Part shown: piece after piece, positions 12,229-22,929 of the stretch
Position numbering within the stretch: the stretch's first letter is position 1
Layout of the letters: each line of letters opens with the position of its first letter
From: Ctenosaura bakeri
Lineage: Eukaryota; Chordata; Lepidosauria; Squamata; Iguanidae
Assembly (NCBI GenBank): GCA_948474755.1
Contig: CAOLHI010000954.1
Span: 139,501-203,500 of the forward strand
Reading direction: 5' to 3'
DNA: 64,000 nt
Notes under the pieces: model-generated
What the model was told of the DNA's origin: nothing
The model's database searches: none
Seen by the model: only the letters and a program-made list of their open reading frames with translations
Position numbers and translations under genes: made by a program

Positions 12229-12352
12229 ATATTCTCTCATTGATTAATTAGTTTTCTAATATTTTTCAAACTATATTTTTCAATGCTGTTCTGTATTAAT
12301 TTGCTTTACTTATATGTATCATTTATCAATTATTTCTTATTTATTGAGAAGT

Positions 12353-12392
12353 ATGTGTGTATATATATATGTGTGTATACATATGTGTGTGC

Positions 12393-12430
<38 letters not shown>
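12353..12430. repeat. Compound (TG/TA)n-(GA)n microsatellite
   Basis: An alternating TG/TA purine-pyrimidine tract is followed directly by a GA run of roughly 36 bases. The open frames on both strands across it consist of repeat-derived residues and are not genes. Confidence 0.95.
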
Positions 12431-12433
<3 letters not shown>

Positions 12434-12984
12434 GTCATTTTCAATGAGAAACCAGCATGGTAACATTCTAATAGGAATCAAAGAAATAAGAGTTGGTGCA
12501 ATTCTCAAAAGTGCACTGGCTGTTAAGGGATTAGGATTAGGCACATCTGTCTTCAGAAACCCTTTTCTCCTGGTTTATCTCAGAGGTCTGCCAACAGAGC
12601 AATGTGGTGGTAGAACTGCCCTGCAGGCTCCCAACTTTGGTGAAAATATAGTGTGTATACATGTAAAAGGAGTTACACCAGAGCCAAACCTCCTCAGCCC
12701 AGATCACAATGCTGGCACAACATTTGGCCAGGGAAAGGCTAATCTTAACTAATTTATGCCCTGCTCGGCTGGAAAGGGTATGTATTCAGACCTAGTTTTG
12801 GCTCAGCTGATTTTTGGCCAGCTAGTATTACACTCTAATATCCTGGTCATACATTATTATGTGTAATTGTTTAAAAATTAGTTTTAATTTTCTTTTGGCA
12901 ACCATTACTCTTTTAAGAGCAATGGATGCTCACTACATGGCATGATAATGGCATTGTCCTGCTGAAGCCTTTGTGGATATTGCT

Positions 12985-13090
12985 CTATGTTATTTTTACC
13001 CAACCCATCTTTCACAGAGCCCAGAATAGCATAGATTGTTTCTCCTTTATCTTCACAACAGCCCTGTGACACAGGTTGAGGTAAAAGATA
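12985..13090 (-). mobile_element. Possible old MIR- or SINE-like fragment
   Basis: Contains TTTATCTTCACAACAGCCCT followed by GTGACACAGGTTGAGG. This resembles the reverse complement of the conserved core of amniote MIR-type SINEs (TCACAACAACCCTGTGAGGTAGG). The match is short and degraded. Confidence 0.35.
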
Positions 13091-13097
13091 GTGGAAT

Positions 13098-13215
13098 AAA
13101 TCCAATTGTTAGTCTCAACTAGAACAGATCCATTAAATTAAGGGAACCTCTTAAGCAAATACAGGTATCTAATTGATTCAATGATTCCACTCAGTTGGGA
13201 CTAACAATTGGATTT
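13098..13215. mobile_element. 118-bp palindromic MITE
   Basis: The ends are long inverted repeats: AAATCCAATTGTTAGTCTCA at 13098-13117 faces TGGGACTAACAATTGGATTT at 13196-13215. The centre contains the CCATTAAATTAAGGG-type phrase common in short squamate repeats. It encodes nothing. Target duplications are not clear, so the superfamily is not assigned. Confidence 0.7.
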
Positions 13216-13219
13216 AACC

Positions 13220-14030
13220 TAATGAATGGTCCAAGGACGTTCAGCCTGAAATTCCTCATCCACTTTGCTGAGAGTAAGGCTCATTAGAGTTAGAATAAAT
13301 ATAGGTAGGATTGCACTGTTCCTATGATTTGTTGGTGATCAGCTATTTGAACCCCAATTTCTACAGCATAGATCTAGCTGTTTAAACACTGTGGGTGCCT
13401 TTCTTCTTTTGCAAGGCAATCACTATTCTGTAAACCCAAATAGATATCCTACCCCAATATTTCAGATATGAAAACTGGAGTACCTGGGACTAAGCAACAT
13501 CAGAGTATGTTCAAAAGGGTCCCAAACAGGCAAAAATTATTAATGAAGTAGAATACCCCAAATGACTGCTTTAAGTAGAGAAACCTTGGAAATTATATGC
13601 TAAGTTTAGGACAAATGAATAAATACAATACTTTCTCTCCCTCTCTCTCTGTGCATGCATGCAGATGGAACATGATTAACAATATAGTACTTTATCAGAT
13701 CTTATTCAAAATAACAGCTTTCTCTCAGATCCATGGTCATTTTATAAACTCTGCATTTGCACCCACTCCCTTTGTCCATAGTACATTATATAGCAGCTCA
13801 CAACTCAGCTTCCTCATAGTGCTTCATGTAGTTACCTTAAGCCAATCCTAGCCTATCTGACTAATCTTTGTCATAGGATAAAACTGGAATGGAATGGGAA
13901 AAGAAAGTACAATACTATTTGCTCCAGGAAATAAATGGAATGAAATAATTTAAGAAAGGTGTAGCTGAAAAAAAAAATGTCTTGTCAGAAAGAAATCTCT
14001 GCCTTCCAGTAGCCTTTCAGAATGTCTCCT
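13220..14030. other. Unassigned intergenic sequence
   Basis: No gene recognised. A short phrase at 13299-13320 (TAGGTAGGATTGCACTG) resembles the end of the repeat at 14034-14106. Confidence 0.35.
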
Positions 14031-14033
14031 CTA

Positions 14034-14106
14034 GGCTACAATTCTATGCACATTAAGCTAGGAGTGTGTCCTACTTCTGAGTAGATATATGTACGATTAC
14101 ACTGGT
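14034..14106. mobile_element. Short squamate repeat with 'CTACAATTCTATGCACA' head, internally deleted
   Basis: Begins GGCTACAATTCTATGCACAT and ends CTTCTGAGTAGATATATG followed by GATTACACTGG. It matches the remembered head and tail of a common short repeat in lizard genomes. The middle (the CCCATTGAACTCAATGGG-type palindrome) is missing here. Related wording appears at 28819-28905. Confidence 0.5.
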
Positions 14107-14437
14107 AATCTAAATGGAACATTGCATTGCAGACAAATTGTAACTTCCTCACTACACATATGAGTGCACAGACACATGCATCATTCCCTTTCTTTCTCAT
14201 ACACAAAACCCAGCTATTACACTCTTCTTGTCTCCAAGAATTTGCAAATACATACTCCCTTCTTGTCCTGCGCAGAGTCACAAATGCATGGGATGAGATC
14301 TTTGACAGTAGCTGTGGAGTGTAAGTGCTCTTCACATGCAACTCTAAGTTTGCCTGTTCCTGCTTCCCCACGCAGCCAAGCCCTCAGGTGCTCTACTCTA
14401 GCCTTTTATGGCTCAGTGTGTGTGGAAGGGAAGTGAT

Positions 14438-14645
14438 TTGCAGTCATGTAGGGACTGGGGGGTGATGGCAGCGGTTTGCCCCAGGCAGCAATGTGTTTGG
14501 GGCATCCTGGTCTATGGCCATGCCTCCACCCCAGCCATGCCGCCATGCCCTCGGCCACACTCCCATGCACCGTGGCCATGTCCCCATGTCATAGCTTGCC
14601 CCCCCTCACCCTCCTCCATACACTCCAAGCTCCGCCATTGTGAAT
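14438..14645 (+). repeat. Dispersed C-rich repeat, copy 1
   Basis: Shares an ordered set of phrases with 33219-33402: GTCATGTAGGGAC, then GGTTTGCCCCAGGCAGCAATG, GGCCATGCC/CATGCCC blocks, and the ending CTCCAAGCTCCGCCAT. Within the copy, CATGCC-type units recur. The identity of this family is unknown to me. No coding potential is evident. Confidence 0.6.
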
Positions 14646-14649
14646 GCCT

Positions 14650-16885
14650 CTCATCCACCTGTGATTTGTGTGTCGGGGCTAGAGTAATGACAACTATATT
14701 GTTCTTCTGGTTCTCTGTCTCTTTTGAGCTGTAGGGAACAAGAGGCAATCCATATTGTCCAGTTACCTCCTTCCTCCTTCCCTCTCTCCCCCAGTGCAGT
14801 GACTCCACAGGGCTTTTGCTGACTGTGGATTGTTGGTTTTAGAGAGGGGCACAAGAGGATAGAGCATAACCTCTTGTGCACATGTTTGCTAGCTTCTTTA
14901 CCTCTTTTCCTGCAAATGGACAAGTATCTGACATCTCTTTGCAGTCCATGTCCTGAACTGTTAGCTCTCCTTCTTCCCTCCTTCCATAACAGGGACCAAG
15001 CTTACTTTGCCTCATCTTTCATTAAAGGGCTCACTGTCCACACATGTGTATATGGGATCGGACTGAATCTGGAATCCATTGGATTTTCCATGGCATTCCT
15101 GGGAAAAATGGGACTATTATACAGATTTGTCTGCATAGTTTTGCAATATTATGCAGTTATCTATCTTTTTTAAAAAAAAAATCTAAGATGAATATACAAT
15201 GAATTTTTGGCAATGATCACCCAAATATTTGTTTTGTTTAGTAACTGGGAGAATAGTCCTGATGTTTTCCTCTCTTAGTAAATTCTACTTCTCTTTTGCC
15301 AGGTAAGCATATTTAAACAACAACAAAAAGGTGCTCACATTTCTCTATGGAGACAAATTCACCAAGGAAGTGGAAAATGTTCTTAACTTAATCTACCTTA
15401 AGTGGATTTTCTCTGCTCTGAACAGGTGAGCATTAAATCATTTTCTTCATATTTAATGCTTGAGGTTTCCTTTCAGACTTTGAGAGGAAGTATTTTTTTT
15501 TTAAGGACACTAAATAATGAAGCCATAAGATTATATTATATCTCTTTTTCTGTCAAGATAGCTGTTCACTTTCATAGACCCAAAAGTAATAGCTTCATTG
15601 AGATGGCTATTCAAAGCACAAATGGCTACACAGTACCAGTGTTCTTTAAGGTTCTTCTTAGCTTTCCAAATTATATTCTTACATTTTATCATTTTGGGGA
15701 CTGTAGGTTTTTTTTTTAAAGAAATACAGCTTCTTTTATGCAGTGGCATTTTTATTGATACTTGCCAGTTACATACATCTGCTTTCAGTTGTTGGTAGCA
15801 TTTTTTAAAAAAGGAAATACATGCATACCTATAAGGTATTTCTCTTACTCTGTGCCTTCAATCCTTCTATGATTCCTAGATTGCAGAACTTGGTCCTTCT
15901 TCCATTGTCCTGAGAGCAGGAGGAAGAATCTCAGAATGAGAGTACAGCCTTGAAAAGTGTGTATGTGCGCGCACGCATGAACACATGCAATTTCCTCCAT
16001 TGTTAGACTTGTGTTTTCAGTTTGAATGGCATACTTTGTGTAATGCTGTTTTATAGGTGATATGTCATGCTTAATGACATCACCAGGGCCTGCCCTTTCT
16101 GACTGCAGAAGGGATCATCCTTATTTGTCACGTTTTTGCCCTGAAAATCTCATGGACTGGAACAGTCCTGACTTCGTAGCCCTTTTTCTTCCTCCTTTGT
16201 ATTCTATATTATATCATGAATAAGTGAAACCTGCAAAATTGGACCTAAGTCCAGTGGTGTGCTCATGATAGTGCCAATACAGCAAAACTTCTTTTCTCTC
16301 CTTTTCTCCACACAAGACTCAGAACTTGCTAGAATATCTTGGATTTCATTTGCTTTGGCTGTAGAATTGAGCAATACCTTTAGCTACTACTTCAGGCAGA
16401 GATTAGGCCTCAGAAAGGATCAGGATCAGACATAATAACCCTGAGGAAGATTCTTTAAGAAGCCCCATGTGTACTGGGCACCCTAAACCAGAAACTGGAA
16501 CAGGTCCCAGTTTTACTCGCAACAGAATTTCAAGGGGCATGGATATCTATCTATCTTAGATAGACATCTTTCTTCCCAAGAATGCCCACTATTAGAGGAA
16601 AGCCATGGTGGAAGCTACAATCAGATTGTATGACTGAGTTGATTAAGACCAAATCCATACATCTCTATAACAAGCCAAGTTGAAACATGGTCACTAAAGT
16701 ATGAAGGATAAGGAAGAATTCAATACCCACAGCAGAATCTATAGTCTTTGACAGGACAGAGGCATTTCCAAGGAACACCCCTGCCACAGCTTTCTAATGG
16801 AATAGTTATGGAAACAAACAATAGTTCCAAGGTAGGGGGGCACATGAAAGTAATTTTAGTGCAGCCACTCCCACTTTGAATTTAT
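14650..16885. other. Unassigned intergenic sequence
   Basis: No gene or clear repeat. A short alternating GTGTGTATGTGCGCGCACGC tract near 15957-15976 could adopt left-handed DNA. Open frames at 14874-15173 and 15402-15719 lack domain resemblance. Confidence 0.4.
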
Positions 16886-16890
16886 ACCTC

Positions 16891-17082
16891 AGCATTCATG
16901 TGGAGTGGTGGTTTGGGCATTGGACTACAATGCTGGAGACCAGGGTTGGATTCCCCGCTCAACCATGGAAACCTACTGAATGGCCTTGGGTGCATCACAC
17001 AGCTCCAGAAAACCACGTGATAGTTTCACCTTAGAGTTGCCATAAGTCAGAAATGACTTGAAGGCATACAACAACAACAACT
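16891..17082 (+). mobile_element. tRNA-derived SINE with ACA tail, near complete
   Basis: The tRNA-like head contains GGTTTGGGCATTGGACTACA and the B-box-like GGTTGGATTCC. The body contains CCATGGAAACCTACTGAATG and GCCATAAGTCAGAAATGACT. The tail is ACAACAACAAC at 17070-17081. This copy lacks the central segment rich in GAGGAAGGCAAAGGCAAAC that the copy at 38645 retains. It is one of the best references for the family in the window. Confidence 0.9.
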
Positions 17083-17129
17083 GAATCCTGACCAAAAAAG
17101 TGAGGGCTCATAAACATTCAAGCTTAAAG

Positions 17130-17265
17130 CAATGATTCTCAACTATTCCTCTTTCAGATGTTTTGGACTTGAGCTCCCAGAACCCTTTACCTTTGGCAGT
17201 GCTGACTGGAACTTCTGAGAGCAGACACCTGAAATATCTGGAGGGCCAAAGGCTGAGATCCACTG
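17130..17265. mobile_element. 136-bp palindromic hAT-like MITE
   Basis: The left end is CAATGATTCTCAACT and the right end is GGCTGAGATCCACTG, an imperfect inverted pair of the CAGTGGTTCTCAACC type used by hAT elements of the SPIN/Charlie group. The arms continue as CAGATGTTTTGGACTTGAGC and CACCTGAAATATCTGGAGGG. The flanking 8-mers GCTTAAAG and GTCTATAG match at 5 of 8 positions, compatible with an aged 8-bp hAT target duplication. Confidence 0.65.
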
Positions 17266-17269
17266 GTCT

Positions 17270-18250
17270 ATAGGTTAAATGAGGCACTCTTTGTACTTGA
17301 AGTTCTCTTGTCAAGTGATGAGAATTTCATCTCAGTTAGTTTTTTTAAAAAATCAGAATGTACAAAAAAAAAAAAGCAAGATGTAAATAGGGCAGAAGGC
17401 CAATCTGACTGAACTGAAATATGGAGAATTTATCCAACTCTCTAAGAGTAATGAAAAGCTTTGGAGAGGCTGGTCAGTATTTAAGCCATGTACTTTCCTT
17501 CGATAAATGTGTCTTTTTCTGTGAGACATTGTATATTGTCTTTATCTTATTACTAGAAACAAGTTACATTCACAATAATTCAGGTAGCTGCAAACTTTGG
17601 CTGTCCTTTAATTCACAACCACTTACCCCCTCATATACTTCCTCTTCCCCACAACTTGTCAGCTGGAGAAGTCATTATCTGAATGGATAGGCTCACATCT
17701 GTCAGCTGGAAAAGCAATTATCCCAATTGATAGCAGTTGTTTTACTTGAAAATAGGCAGGTATGTCTCTTTAAATGTCCCAGAATGTTGTCATTTCATTA
17801 TATAGTTAGTTGACGATACTGTGTTGTAAACATGACAAAGCTAAACAACTGCAAAATCTTATAGCCTATGGGAAACAAAGGCCAAGGAAAACTCTCAATT
17901 CAGAAGTGATCCTCTCGAAAGAATTAAGAGTTTAGAAAATGCTAAAAATGTAGTACAGCTCTAACTTCCCAACCCTGATTTCTTTTCTTTCTTTCTTTCA
18001 AATCCTAAAAAATAGAATTTGGAAAGTGCATGAGATACTGTGAGAATAATTCTCTCATATGTCCAAAATAGTTCAATGTACCATTTAATTTTGTCAATCA
18101 GATATCAGATCAGATGTCAGATATCTGATCTAGGTAGTACAAATTGTGTCCAACTGGTTTCCCTCCATTGAAAGATGGGTCCTGATCACTTGACAGGTTC
18201 TCATCAGCAGAATGATTGGCAGTTCTCCCTGTTGTGCAACTTCCTATATC
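17270..18250. other. Unassigned intergenic sequence
   Basis: Contains two imperfect direct repeats beginning TGTCAGCTGG (17657 and 17700), and a small cluster of CAGATATCAGATCAGAT-like inverted words near 18098-18131. No gene was recognised. Confidence 0.4.
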
Positions 18251-18254
18251 GCTT

Positions 18255-20725
18255 TCTATGTAGTTTTTTTTAACGAATATTTTTACTGATTCCCAAAACA
18301 AATATTCTTCTTGATCAGTTCAACATTTAAGTACATCCTTAACTATACATTATAATATTGACACTATATATATGACATAAGAATAGTTCTATGCCAACAT
18401 AACCAGAGAAGCAGAAAAGAAAAAGATAAAAGAAAATAAAAGAAGAAGAGGAGAAAAGAGAAAGGGAAAAAGGAAAGGAGAAAAAGCCCTCATTCAATAC
18501 ATTCATTTAATCTCTTAATGTCTCTTTCCTTAATGGTTATTATTAACAGGAAAAATTAATATTACATATATGAATAACCAAGTGGACTTCTTATCAAAAA
18601 AAAAAAAGAATTAGATATAGACCAAGAAACTTCCCCCGCTGAGAAGCAGACAGCTGCAGATTTTTATAGTATTCTTTTTACAACCTTCCTTAGTAATATG
18701 GGAGGAAATAATCACTTAGGAGTTCGTAAAATGCATTTGAAATAAAAGTGTTATGATATAATACATCCGAATAAATACTGTACAGCCACACAACATCCTC
18801 CTCTTAATTATTGTTGTATCATTCAACAACATTATACAACATTATACATTGCAGACAACATGTTGTGTACAGTACATTATACATTTACACTTGACTTAGG
18901 GCACATACACAACTCCTTACAAAGGAAAAAAAAAAACCAACAACTTAGGACTAGCCCATATATAGACAACTTGACTTGATACCCAAATTACTTCTTGGCT
19001 TTGTCTAGACTGTATCTTTTAGAAATACTTAATATAGTTCCCACCATTTTATATTTTCTGAGATTTACCTTTATGTCACGCTTACCTCACTGTCATATTG
19101 TGCCTAACTTTTGACCTTAAGGGTCCTTCATATATTCTGAACTGAAACTTGGTCCTGATTTTATAGTAATCAATCTACTTGCATATACTATTCTTAGCAA
19201 ATCTATAATTCTTATCTCATAGTCCACAAATGGTTGCCAGCTTTTGAGGAACTCACTATTTTTTCCTATCTTCTAGCATATGGGTAAGTTTGTCCATTTG
19301 AGCCAATTCCGTTAACTTCTCCAGCCACTCTTCCACATTTGGGATAGTGGTTCTTCTGGTATCTGGCATAAACAATTCTTGCTGCTATCATATGCCAGAT
19401 CATTCCCATCTTTTTTCAGATTGTTATCTAACTTGAAAATTCCCACAAGGAGAAACTCTGGTTTTAAATCAATACTAAAATTTAATATTTTTTGCATTGA
19501 AGATCTTATCCTAGTCCAAAACTTTTTAGCTCTATCACACCTCCACCACTGATGGATGAAGCTGCCTACTTCTCTGTTACGCTTCCAGCAAGTATTTTTT
19601 GTGTTCTTAAACATCTTTGCTGTTCTGGCAGGGGGTAAATACCACCTATACAAGGATTTTAATGCATTCTCTTGGAGAGTATAAGATTGTGTAAATCTAA
19701 TGCTATTTGTCCAGACTCTTTCCCACTGATCTAAATAGATCACATGCCCCACATCATTAGCCCATTTTATCATATATTCTTTGACAGTTTCATCAGCCAT
19801 TTCGTTGTCCAATAACAACTTGTTTAGTTTGGAGAGCAGCTGTTTCTGTCCCTTTCTTAACATTTTTTCAAATATTCTAACCTCCAGGTCAACTCCTCCT
19901 TCATTCAAGTCTCTTTTGAACCTTTCTTTTATCTGCAAATAGGAGAGCCATTGCATGTCTGTATCTCTTTCTTTTAGTTGTGACTGATCGCTTATTTTTA
20001 ACTCCTTTCCCAAGTAGTATACTAATTCCTTATAGGTAACCCATTCCCCAAACCTTCTTAGACTACTTATTGATAATGCTTCCATCAGAGATAGCCATGA
20101 TGGGGGTTTTTGGACATAACATAAGTTTGAATGTGGACCATATCCTGTCCAAAACTTATGAATAACATGGGTTATGAACACTCGCTGGACTTCGGCTTTG
20201 CCATACCATAGGTAGATGTGCCACCCGAAGTACAGGTCATGCCCTTCCAATGTAAGAAGTCTTCTGTCATCTAAGAGTACCCATGGTTTGACAGGCAGCA
20301 GCATAATACAGATTAAGACTGGGGAAAGTGAAACCTCCTCTTTTTCGGTGATCCATCATCGGTTTGAGTTTGACTCTTGGCTTTTTCTCATTCCACATAA
20401 ATCTTACTAAGTCTTTCCTGCCATCATCCAACCATTTTCTAGAGATATTAACATGAATCATTTGAAATAAAAATAGCATCCTTGAAGTACACTTATTTTG
20501 ATTAGAGATATTTTACCCAGCAAGGATAAGTCTAACCATCTCCAATTTTCCAAATTAACTTTAATCTCCCTCCAAGTTGGGAAGTAATTATTCTGAAATA
20601 GTTGGTTATTATTACTAGTAATAAGAATGCCCAGATATTTGACTTTATTAACACATTGAATCCCTGACATATTTTTATTTTTTATGTGATTTTGAACTAT
20701 TCCCAGCCCCTCCAAAGATCATTGG
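18255..20725 (-). mobile_element. 5'-truncated L1 retrotransposon (3' part of ORF2 plus 3' UTR)
   Basis: Minus-strand reading shows the 3' end of L1 ORF2 followed by a roughly 1-kb 3' UTR. The 3' UTR has a pyrimidine-rich tract (purine-rich on the plus strand at 18415-18485), and a terminal A-run appears as T's at 18261. L1 copies itself by target-primed reverse transcription and truncates at the 5' end, which fits the missing endonuclease and most of the reverse transcriptase. No target duplication was found. Because the element is 5' truncated and frameshifted, it is inactive. Confidence 0.85.
19260..20715 (-). pseudogene. L1 ORF2 C-terminal remnant, frameshifted
   Basis: Three open blocks read in series on the minus strand: 20715-20458 (contains KYLGILIT and WLDLSLLGKISLIK, the end of the RT/thumb region), 20479-20267 (contains GGFTFPSLNLYYAA) and 20304-19312 (contains EGHDLYFGWHIYLWYGK, then the C-terminal zinc-knuckle-containing part and KFWTRIRSSMQKIL). 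The first and third share a frame and the middle one is shifted. Near 19310-19390 the recognisable IAARIVYA and EEWLEKL wording shifts frame again. All motifs match L1 ORF2 C-termini. The 330-residue open stretch is therefore retrotransposon debris, not a host gene. Confidence 0.85.
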
Positions 20726-20729
20726 TGCA

Positions 20730-21155
20730 ACATGTGGCTGTGGGAGGAAGCAGAATAGCTAACTAACATTTGCCTGTTTCTCTATTCCACCAATGGCTGT
20801 TTCCAGAAGATCAAAGAATAGTATCAATTAACACAACCATAATAGATTCCTCAGTATAGACAAACTGTCTGATCTGCTGGTTTTCAGATCATGGAAAAAT
20901 TGCTTTTTTGAACTACAGCTACCAGAATTTCCCGTCCAATATGAAGAGTCACATATACATAGGTAAATTGTATTTATTCATTTTGCCATTTTGAAATGCC
21001 ACCTTTCAGTCACATCCCCAGAGATGATTTACAGGAATGACAATGAAAATGCAATTACAGAAATATAATCAACCAAAAGCTAAGAAAATCATATACACAG
21101 CACCAAGCAGTCAGCAAGGTGTGTGTGTGTGTTTCTAAGATAATTTGGCTTTAAA
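20730..21155. other. Unassigned intergenic sequence
   Basis: No gene seen. The phrase TGAACTACAGCTACCAGAAT near 20909-20928 resembles one arm of the short MITEs in this window but lacks a partner. A short GT run lies at 21119-21132. Confidence 0.4.
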
Positions 21156-21157
21156 AC

Positions 21158-21365
21158 TGTTTTGTTGCTGTTATATGCCTTCAAGTCAGCTCTGACTTAT
21201 GATCATCCTATCCTAGAATTTTCTTGGCAAATGTATTCCAAGGAGATTTGCCATTGTCTTGGTCTCATGATAAAAGATTGTGACTTTCCCCAGGTCATCC
21301 AGTGGGTTTCCATAGCTCAGCATGGATTTTGACCCCATTCTCTCAGAGTTCTAATCCAACACTCT
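21158..21365 (-). mobile_element. tRNA-derived SINE, near complete, reverse orientation
   Basis: The plus strand starts with the tail complement (TTTTGTTGCTGTTATATGCC, GACTTATGATCATCC). It passes through the central segment (TTCTTGGCAAATGTATTCCA, GAGATTTGCCATTG) and ends in the tRNA-like head complement (TTTTGACCCCATTC, CCAACACTCTGGCC). Unlike 3637-3832 it keeps the central segment. It directly abuts a MITE half at 21366. Confidence 0.85.
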
Positions 21366-21460
21366 GGCCATTTCAGCACTAGAGTGTTATAGTGCTATTA
21401 TTCCACTTTCAACATCCTATGGAATCATGGGGTTTGCAGTTAGACTACTATAGTACTTTA
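21366..21460. mobile_element. Half of a short palindromic MITE
   Basis: Begins GGCCATTTCAGCACTAGAGT, continues GTTATAGTGCTATTATTCCA and TCCTATGGAATCATGGGGTT, and then the matching right arm is missing. It is the left half of the family whose complete copies are at 29449-29650 and 51981-52180. Confidence 0.7.
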
Positions 21461-21469
21461 TGCTGAAAA

Positions 21470-22850
21470 AATAATGATAGATGTTTTTCTCGGAGCCTGC
21501 AAATGTTAGTGTCTATGTTAGTGTTTATGACTGCAGTGTCTACAGTTGTGAAAACAGTAGTCCAAAAACAAAATATATCAAATCTGGAAAACAATAATGA
21601 TCTACAGAAATTGAGTCAATGCACCTACTCTGTTTGAGGATTACTAACTGGTTTAGTTCATTGGATTTATTTTGGTGCTACTTTTGAGATTACCTTATTC
21701 TTGTGAGTTGGCCAAGGGTACTGTATGTCTTTTCGTTGCCTTATATGCCTCCCTGTTGTATAGCCCCTGATTTCAAAAATGCCATAGAAGGAGTTAGCTT
21801 GAAAGTTTTTCCCTATACTCCTTTCAGAATTTAGAAAATGGAGAGGGGTGGTCACTAGATCTTTAAGGACACGAGAGATTGGACACTCATAGATTACCCC
21901 TCAGATACATCATAAGAGAGGCTAACATAATAATCCCACAGCAGACTCACAAGAATCTCACAAAAGTTGCTTTTCCTCTGGATATACTTTGAGAATCAGT
22001 TTGTTTTCTATAATGTTGAATGGGAAGAGGGCTTTTTTAAAAAATTATTTTTATTGCACATTAAATTACAAAAACAGATTAACATTCAAATCACTGACAT
22101 TACTTTTGGAAGAGGGTTGTTTGTTGGTTTGTTTTTGGGGAGCTGGGCATGCCAAAGATTTTACAGTACTTATCTACACACCAAAGAATGCCATTTAATA
22201 TACATGGGTGAGAAACAGCATATTTAATGGATGTTGTGCTCTTTCTCACCAATGAAAAGTCCAGTCCAGATGCCTGACCTCACATCGTTAGCTTGTCTGC
22301 ACACAGTCAGAAACTGTTGGTTTGATTCTGAGATAGGTGTCATCAGGAAGCAGGATCTGATCTGGACATAGAGGCTCTCAGAACAGATTACTGATGTTAT
22401 TACAGGTTGGCAGATTGAGGCACTATGCGTGGAAGTGGCTATTGTACAGATGAAGTTGATGCAGATGAGGAGAAGGAGAACACCACCACCAGGTGCGTCT
22501 GCCCTCTTCCTTGTGTACATAGCTGGAACAAGGCCATAGTGATAGTGTGCTACAAAAAATGTGCATAATGATACTACAGGTAGAATGTTGGATCCAGACT
22601 GAGATGCATTAACTGGGCTGATGTAAGCAACTTTCCTGACTCCAAAAGGCAATACAGATAGTCAGGAAACCCCACTAAATGGGGCTGATTGGCTATGCTG
22701 TAGGGAGAGTTGGATTGGAGAATCCTTGAAAACTCTGGAGCTAGGAGACATCTTCTATAAGCAACATTTCTACCCTCAGATCCAGTGTAGAGGATTTGGT
22801 CAATGCTGACAGCTATGAACTGCTTTGCTTACACAATTTTTACAATGAAT
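21470..22850. other. Unassigned intergenic sequence
   Basis: No gene recognised. A T-rich start followed by a long AT tract at 22036-22110 could be an L1 3' end in reverse orientation, but it is too short to assign. The 142-codon minus open frame at 22224-22652 has no recognisable domain. Confidence 0.35.
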
Positions 22851-22851
22851 C

Positions 22852-22925
22852 TTTTCTTCTCTTCTCTTCTCTTCTCTTCTCTTCTTCTCTTCTCTTCTCT
22901 TCTCTTCTCTTCTCTTCTCTTCTCT
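22852..22925. repeat. (TTCTC)n pentanucleotide microsatellite
   Basis: About 14 units of CTTCT/TTCTC with one short-unit interruption (TTCTTCTC) near 22881. The plus strand is pure pyrimidine. Confidence 0.97.
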
Positions 22926-22929
22926 AAAA

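Noticed and set aside
12341..12752. Open frames on both strands around 12.4 kb
   Set aside because: Repeat-derived RE/SL runs from the GA/TG microsatellite, extended by chance.
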